Source: an uncultured Bacteroidales bacterium
Lineage (GTDB): Bacteria; Bacteroidota; Bacteroidia; Bacteroidales; Muribaculaceae
Direction: 5' to 3'
NCBI GenBank assembly: GCA_949123685.1
Contig: CASBHZ010000023.1
Coordinates: 1 to 39,211 of the forward strand
DNA length: 39,211 nt
Shown: piece by piece, positions 33,730-39,211 of the stretch
Position numbering within the stretch: the first letter of the stretch is position 1
Layout of the letters: each line of letters begins with the position of its first letter
Made by a program: the position numbers and the translations under genes
Notes under the pieces: generated by a model
What the model saw: only the letters and a program-made list of their open reading frames with translations
The model's database searches: none
What the model was told of the DNA's origin: nothing

Positions 33730-35835
33730 ATGGATTTTAAACTTACTTCCGAATATAAACCTACAGGAGACCAACCTGAAGCTATCGCTGAATTAGTTGA
33801 GGGTGTGAATCAAGGAATGAGTCATCAGACACTTCTCGGCGTTACCGGTAGTGGCAAAACTTTCACTATGGCTAACGTAATCCAGCAGGTGAAGCGTCCC
33901 ACTCTTATCCTTTCTCATAATAAGACCTTGGCAGCTCAGTTATATTCCGAATTTAAAAATTTCTTCCCGGAAAATTCTGTTCAGTATTTCGTCAGCTATT
34001 ATGATTATTACCAGCCGGAAGCCTATATACCCTCTTCCGATAAGTATATTGAAAAAGACCTGATGATCAATGCGCAGATAGAGAAACTTAGGCTCTCAAC
34101 CGTAGCGGCATTATTGTCAGGCAGACGCGATGTGGTGGTAGTATCGAGCGTGAGTTGCATTTATGGTATGGGCAATCCTCAGGATTTTGCACAAACCGTG
34201 GTTCATATCAATCGTGGCGACAGGATTTCACGTAATGCCTTTCTGCGTAAACTTGTAGATTCCCTTTATAGCCGCACCGAAATTGAACTCAGAAGCGGAC
34301 AATTCAGGGTAAAAGGTGATACTGTAGACATTCTATTGTCTTTTGAAGACATTCAATTGCGGGTTGTTTTCTGGGGAGATGAGATCGAAAGTATACAGAC
34401 CGTGGATCCGGAATCAGGAGTAATGCTCACCGAGTTGGATGGTTTTAATATTTACCCGGCAAATATATTCGTGTCGTCTAAAGAAAATACGGCGCGTGCA
34501 ATAGATCAAATTGCGGTAGACCTTGGTTCTCAATGTGAGTTTTTCAGGAACGAGGGGAAGATCCTTGAAGCTGAACGACTTCGGGAGCGTGTCACTTATG
34601 ATCTTGAAATGATAAAGGAACTTGGGCATTGTAGCGGCATCGAGAATTATTCAAGATATTTCGACGGCAGGGAACCAGGGATGCGTCCTTTCTGCCTTCT
34701 TGACTATTTCCCCAAAGACTACATTACGATAATAGATGAAAGCCATGTTACATTACCTCAAATCAGGGGCATGAACGGAGGTGACCTTTCCCGCAAGATG
34801 AATCTTGTGGAATATGGATTCCGTTTGCCGGCGGCTATAGACAACAGGCCTTTGAAATTCGACGAGTTTGAAACAATGACTAACCAGGCAATATATGTAA
34901 GCGCTACCCCCGGAGACTATGAGCTGCAACAGACAGAAGGCATATTTACAGAGCAAGTGATCCGCCCTACCGGACTTCTTGATCCTGAAATAGAGATCCG
35001 CCCTACCATTAATCAGATAGACGACCTGATGGAGCAGATCCGCCAACGTATCGATGCGGATGAACGCACACTTGTGACAACCCTCACCAAGCGGATGGCT
35101 GAAGAGCTCAACGATCATTTGATAAAATGGGGAGTAAGCAGCGCGTATATACACAGCGATGTAGATACGCTTGAACGGATAAGGATTCTTGAAGACCTGC
35201 GTCAAGGTGTATATGATGTCCTTATTGGAGTCAATCTTCTCCGAGAAGGTCTGGACCTTCCTCAGGTGAGCCTTGTGGCAATCCTTGATGCCGACAAGGA
35301 AGGATTCCTTAGAAACCACAGGTCATTGACTCAGACTGCCGGACGCGCGGCACGTAACGTACATGGCAAAGTCATAATGTATGCCGACAAGATCACTGAC
35401 AGCATGCAGCACACCATAGATGAAACCGACCGCCGCCGTAAAAAACAGATGCTTTATAACGAGGAACATGGAATCACCCCCACTCCTATCATAAAGAAAT
35501 CCGGAAATGACCTGATTGAGATCTATGAATCGTCCGACAAGAAAACCGATACATATAAAGGGACACAAAAAAATACGGCTCATTCCAAGAGTGTCAACAA
35601 AGCTTCCGTTTCCAAACCATATTATGAAGAGGAACATGTTGTTGACATCGCGGCAGATCCGGTTATCGCATATATGGCTCCGGAGGAATTAAGCGTTCAG
35701 ATTGACAAACTCAATGCCCGTATGGTCGCTGCGGCAAAACGGACAGACTTCATAGAAGCGGCTCAACTTAGGGACGAGATGCTCAAGCTTAAAGACAGGC
35801 TGGATTCAATAAAAGCAAAAAATGAAGTTGTTTAA
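33730..35835 (+). CDS. uvrB: UvrABC system protein B
   Basis: This is the DNA helicase-like damage-verification subunit of nucleotide excision repair. The Walker A is GVTGSGKT (37-44), the beta-hairpin region is YYDYYQPEAYIP, the DE-box is IIDESHVTLPQ, and helicase motif VI lies in QTAGRAARN. The C-terminal UVR domain that binds UvrA/UvrC runs from about 660 (IDKLNARMVAAAKRTDFIEA). I start at 33730 (MDFKLTSEYKPTGDQPEAI), which matches the family. A TTG 18 nt upstream is in frame but sits in the promoter. The 701 residues include a slightly long linker before the UVR domain. Confidence 0.97.
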   Translation: MDFKLTSEYKPTGDQPEAIAELVEGVNQGMSHQTLLGVTGSGKTFTMANVIQQVKRPTLILSHNKTLAAQLYSEFKNFFPENSVQYFVSYYDYYQPEAYIPSSDKYIEKDLMINAQIEKLRLSTVAALLSGRRDVVVVSSVSCIYGMGNPQDFAQTVVHINRGDRISRNAFLRKLVDSLYSRTEIELRSGQFRVKGDTVDILLSFEDIQLRVVFWGDEIESIQTVDPESGVMLTELDGFNIYPANIFVSSKENTARAIDQIAVDLGSQCEFFRNEGKILEAERLRERVTYDLEMIKELGHCSGIENYSRYFDGREPGMRPFCLLDYFPKDYITIIDESHVTLPQIRGMNGGDLSRKMNLVEYGFRLPAAIDNRPLKFDEFETMTNQAIYVSATPGDYELQQTEGIFTEQVIRPTGLLDPEIEIRPTINQIDDLMEQIRQRIDADERTLVTTLTKRMAEELNDHLIKWGVSSAYIHSDVDTLERIRILEDLRQGVYDVLIGVNLLREGLDLPQVSLVAILDADKEGFLRNHRSLTQTAGRAARNVHGKVIMYADKITDSMQHTIDETDRRRKKQMLYNEEHGITPTPIIKKSGNDLIEIYESSDKKTDTYKGTQKNTAHSKSVNKASVSKPYYEEEHVVDIAADPVIAYMAPEELSVQIDKLNARMVAAAKRTDFIEAAQLRDEMLKLKDRLDSIKAKNEVV

Positions 35836-35970
35836 ACTAATTTTTATGGTAAGATTTAATAAGACTTTGGAGCAGGTTTGCCCCAAAGGTTAATAAAGAT
35901 TGCCATAATGTTTACAATTCTTCAGATTTTTTATATAAGTATGACTCGCAAATTAGTTTAAACAACTTCA
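35823..35970. repeat. Nested inverted repeat between uvrB and ygiQ
   Basis: Arms 35823-35843 and 35950-35970 are perfect over 21 bp. A second, imperfect hairpin (35844 to 35908, TTATGG with CCATAA at its ends and CTTTGG with CCAAAG near its tip) lies inside. The left arm contains the uvrB stop codon. Confidence 0.85.
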
Positions 35971-35982
35971 ATTAATGTCACG

Positions 35983-37923
35983 ATGACAAAAGAATCTAAA
36001 ATTACCAAACAAGGGTCGGAATATTTTTTACAATTACCCCCTAAGAGGATGTACCTTCCCACCTCGCGGGATGAAATGAATGATCTCGGCTGGGAACAGG
36101 CAGACATTATATTATTTTCGGGTGATGCTTATGTAGATCATCCATCTTTCGGTGCGGCTGTAATAGGTCGGGTATTACAGAAAGCCGGATACAAGGTTGC
36201 AATCGTTCCGCAACCAAACTGGCGGGATGATCTCCGCGATTTCAAGAAACTGGGGAAACCTCGACTATTTTTCGGAGTCTCGGCAGGAGCCATGGACTCT
36301 ATGGTGAACCATTACACAGCAAACCGCCGGCTGCGGCACGATGATGCCTATACGCCAGGTGGTAGACATGGAATGCGCCCCGATTATCCGACCATAGTAT
36401 ATTCGAACATATTAAAAGAATTATATCCCGATGTCCCGGTTATAGCAGGAGGAATAGAGGCTTCGTTAAGACGAGTCTCTCATTATGATTACTGGCTTGA
36501 CCGCCTGCGCCCTTCCATCCTTGCCGAATGCAATGCCGACATGATCATTTATGGCATGGGTGAGCGCCCGGTTGTGGAGTTGGCGAAACGCATAGAAAAC
36601 GGAGACAATATTTCAACAATCAACGATATACCGCAGACTGTCTTTTTCTCACAAGCAGAACCGGAAGAAAAAGATATTGTGCTGAATAGTTTTGAAGATT
36701 GTGTGAAAAATAAAAAATTACAGTCTCTGAATTTTAAACATATCGAGGAAGAATCCAATAAGTATCATGGAAGTGTAATCTGGCAAAAGACTGGAGACAG
36801 AATGGTAAGGATCAATCCAATGTATCCCCCTATGACGACAGCCGAAATGGATGCCTCATTCGATCTCCCTTACACCCGCATGCCCCATCCCCGATATCGG
36901 GGAAAACATATCCCGGCATACGACATGATACGCCATTCGGTCAATATGCACAGGGGCTGTTTCGGAGGCTGCGCATTTTGCACCATATCTGCGCATCAAG
37001 GAAAATTCATAGCATCACGCTCCAAGAAATCAATATTGGCGGAAGTCAGAAAAATATGCACCATGCCGGACTTCAAAGGGTACATATCAGATTTGGGAGG
37101 TCCCTCCGCCAATATGTATGCCATGGGAGGTCTTGATAAAAAAATATGCGAGAAATGCGTGCGTCCTTCATGCCTGCATCCTAAACCGTGTCCGAATCTG
37201 AACAATGATCACACACCTTTGCTTGAGATCTATCATGAAGTAGATTCAATCAAGGAAATAAAGAAATCGTTCATTGGAAGCGGTGTCAGATATGACCTTG
37301 CAATGGCTACACCGAAAACGGAAAAATGTGCTATCGCAAATCGCCAATATCTTTCTGAATTAATTTCAGATCATGTCAGTGGCAGGTTGAAGGTTGCTCC
37401 TGAACACACTTCTGATGTAGTGCTGAATGTAATGCGGAAACCTTCTTTTGAAGTTTTCCGAAGATTCAAAAACATTTTTGACAACACTAATCGCAAACAT
37501 GATCTGCGGCAGCAACTGATTCCCTATTTCATCTCTTCTCATCCCGGATGTAGAGAGGAAGACATGGCAGAATTGGCAGGAATAACCAAGGAGTTGGATT
37601 TCCATCTTGAGCAAGTGCAGGATTTTACACCAACCCCGATGACTGTTGCCACTGAGATTTATTATTCCGGTTATCATCCTTATACCGGTGAAAAAATTTT
37701 CACTGCCAAAACGGAACGGGAAAAACTTGCGCAACGACAATTCTTTTTTTGGTATAAGCCGGAGACAAGGAAACAGATAACTGACTCTCTGCGACGCCTG
37801 CATCGTCCGGACCTCATTGATGCGCTATATCCTCATAAGGAACAGAAATATGGAAGCAGGTCAAGCTTTTCACGGCCTGCATATAGATCCGGCAATAAGA
37901 AAACTAAACTTAAAAATAAATAA
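35983..37923 (+). CDS. YgiQ family radical SAM protein
   Basis: The protein has 646 residues. The N-terminal part (about 20-310) is the conserved YgiQ domain (DIILFSGDAYVDHPSFG, GGIEASLRRVSHYDYW). The radical SAM centre is C-x3-C-x2-C at Cys326, Cys330, Cys333 in NMHRGCFGGCAFC. A second Cys cluster follows (CEKCVRPSCLHPKPC, about 386-400), possibly for another iron-sulfur site. The tail is basic (SGNKKTKLKNK). Members are widespread but their reaction is not established. It lies 147 nt after uvrB and 8 nt before the S9 peptidase gene. Confidence 0.93.
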   Translation: MTKESKITKQGSEYFLQLPPKRMYLPTSRDEMNDLGWEQADIILFSGDAYVDHPSFGAAVIGRVLQKAGYKVAIVPQPNWRDDLRDFKKLGKPRLFFGVSAGAMDSMVNHYTANRRLRHDDAYTPGGRHGMRPDYPTIVYSNILKELYPDVPVIAGGIEASLRRVSHYDYWLDRLRPSILAECNADMIIYGMGERPVVELAKRIENGDNISTINDIPQTVFFSQAEPEEKDIVLNSFEDCVKNKKLQSLNFKHIEEESNKYHGSVIWQKTGDRMVRINPMYPPMTTAEMDASFDLPYTRMPHPRYRGKHIPAYDMIRHSVNMHRGCFGGCAFCTISAHQGKFIASRSKKSILAEVRKICTMPDFKGYISDLGGPSANMYAMGGLDKKICEKCVRPSCLHPKPCPNLNNDHTPLLEIYHEVDSIKEIKKSFIGSGVRYDLAMATPKTEKCAIANRQYLSELISDHVSGRLKVAPEHTSDVVLNVMRKPSFEVFRRFKNIFDNTNRKHDLRQQLIPYFISSHPGCREEDMAELAGITKELDFHLEQVQDFTPTPMTVATEIYYSGYHPYTGEKIFTAKTEREKLAQRQFFFWYKPETRKQITDSLRRLHRPDLIDALYPHKEQKYGSRSSFSRPAYRSGNKKTKLKNK

Positions 37924-37931
37924 TTAGTAAT

Positions 37932-39165
37932 ATGAACAAATTCAAAATCACGATGAGTGCAATTGTTGCATTATCGGCTTTAGGAAGCTGTAGCAAAGGC
38001 GAGGCTGACGAGACTATAATTGAAAAGCCGGAGATCACAATCACCGATGGCATGATGACTCCCGAAGTTCTTGAAGCTTTTGGACGAATCTCCGAAGCTA
38101 CTCCGTCTCCCGACGGAACAAAAGTTATCTTCACCCTTACGTATGAAGACATTCAACTTAACAAGGGCAATTCCGAAATCTATATCATGAATGCCGATGG
38201 TAAGGATATGAAACGTCTTACAAAAACGGCTGCTTCCGAAAGTAATCTTCAATGGATTGAGAATGGAAAGAAAATAGCTTTCCTGCGACATGACAAGGAA
38301 ACAGACGCGATGCAGATCTTCAGCATCAATGCTGACGGGTCAGGAGAAAAACGTCTGTCAAACGAAGCAAACGGTATCGAGTGTTTCAAAATAAGTCCTG
38401 ACGGAAAGCATGTGGTATTCGCCTCGGCGATTGACGATTATAATAAAAACGATAAAGAACTCTTTAAAGACCTTCCCAAAACCACAGGACGAGTAATTGA
38501 TGACCTCGGATATAAGCATTGGGATGAATGGGTGAAAAAGATCCCCCATCCTTTCATCGCAGATTTTGATGGTGAAGTTAAAAACGCAAAAGACATTATG
38601 GCTGGGGAACCTTTCGAATGCCCGATGCGCCCCTTTGGTGGTGCCGAATCTTTTGCATGGAGCCCAGACGGTTCTAAACTTGTATATGTGAGCCGCAAAT
38701 ACAAGGGGATGGAATATGTATTCTCAACCGATTCAAACCTTTACCTTTACGATCTTAAATCGGGCAACACTGAGCAGCTCACTGGCGAAGGCTTCCCGGG
38801 ATACGACACCGACCCTGTTTTTTCACCTGACGGAAATAGCCTTGCCTGGCTCTCAATGCCGACAGCCAAATATGAGAGCGACAAGAAACGCCTCATGATA
38901 ATGGATATGAAAAGCCGTAATACCCGTGACCTTACAGAAAACTGGGACTACTGGCCCGAACAGATCGCATGGGCAAAAAATGGCAATTCAATCTGGTTTA
39001 CCGGTTATTATCAAGGCGTGTCTCCCGTATTTACCATTGACGTGAACACTTGTGCGATCGATACAATTGCAAACGGGCAATTCGACTATGTCGGTGTTTC
39101 CCCCGTATCTGATAACGCGGCGATAGCTATGCGTCATTCCATGCGTGAACCTAATGAAATATTCC
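37932..39165 (+). CDS. S9 family (DPP5-like) peptidase lipoprotein, 3' end missing
   Basis: The lipoprotein signal ends in LGSC (Cys20). The visible 411 codons form the N-terminal beta-propeller of prolyl-oligopeptidase family enzymes. TolB/WD-like blades recur: ATPSPDGTKVIFT, KISPDGKHVVFA, AWSPDGSKLVYVS, VFSPDGNSLAWLS. The alpha/beta-hydrolase domain with the Ser-Asp-His triad is not in the window. The reading frame appears to end at 39188, but everything from 39166 is adapter, so the last residues (IGRAHV) are artificial. Dipeptidyl peptidase 5 of Bacteroidota is the closest recognisable type. Confidence 0.88.
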
Positions 39166-39211
39166 AGATCGGAAGAGCACACGTCTGAACTCCAGTCACG
39201 CGATAGTATCT
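39166..39211 (+). other. Illumina TruSeq adapter contamination
   Basis: From 39166 the sequence is the standard TruSeq read-1 adapter, beginning AGATCGGAAGAGCACACGTC and running to CCAGTCAC at 39199. It is followed by an 8-nt index (GCGATAGT) and ATCT, the start of the next constant part. It is not genomic. Confidence 0.98.

Noticed and set aside
39166..39188. C-terminal residues and stop codon of the S9 peptidase
   Set aside because: They are translated from adapter sequence.

Overview
The window looks like a piece of a Bacteroidales chromosome, most likely a gut relative of Bacteroides or Muribaculaceae. The evidence is Bacteroidota-type promoters (TTTG or TTG, 19-21 nt, TAnnTTTG), many lipoproteins, and the family flavour of the DnaE, YgiQ, DPP5-like and hut proteins. 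The genus is an inference. The left end cuts into an rRNA methyltransferase gene. The last 46 bases are Illumina adapter, so the right end is a sequencing artefact.

Left core (1-12984). A partial rlmD converges on a minus-strand histidine-utilisation operon, hutU-ftcD-hutI-hutH plus a nitroreductase, read from a near-consensus promoter at 8683-8713. Divergent from it are dnaE and trxA, closed by a strong hairpin terminator at 13001-13046.

Accessory island (about 13050-26660). Its edges carry truncated genes: a small membrane-protein tail on the left and a headless TetR gene on the right. The left 3.5 kb is decaying, with in-frame stops or a frameshift in four genes. From 21464 down to 13722 lies one tightly packed minus-strand array of about 13 small membrane, lipoprotein or SUKH-like genes. 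Many overlap by 1-26 nt, and several share the N-terminal leader MKLTDKRFW encoded by nearly identical DNA. Next to it is a three-gene unit, AlbA_2/HATPase-like regulator - nucleotidyltransferase - DUF262 protein, bracketed by two direct copies of a palindromic repeat (21620 and 25180). A DUF1016 PD-(D/E)XK nuclease gene follows. This looks like a defence or immunity island, and the bracketed three-gene unit is the best candidate for an undescribed system.

Right core (27147-39165). A minus-strand envelope operon encodes an unknown lipoprotein, a PagL-like outer-membrane deacylase and an NlpC/P60 lipoprotein. Divergent from it is a plus-strand glutaminase - MFS transporter - asparaginase operon with its own terminator. 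Then come uvrB (apparently leaderless or nearly so), a YgiQ radical SAM protein behind a nested inverted repeat, and a truncated DPP5-like S9 peptidase lipoprotein. Together the hut operon and the glsA/ansA operon release ammonia, glutamate and aspartate from histidine, glutamine and asparagine, so the core flanks are nitrogen- and carbon-scavenging functions around a variable island.
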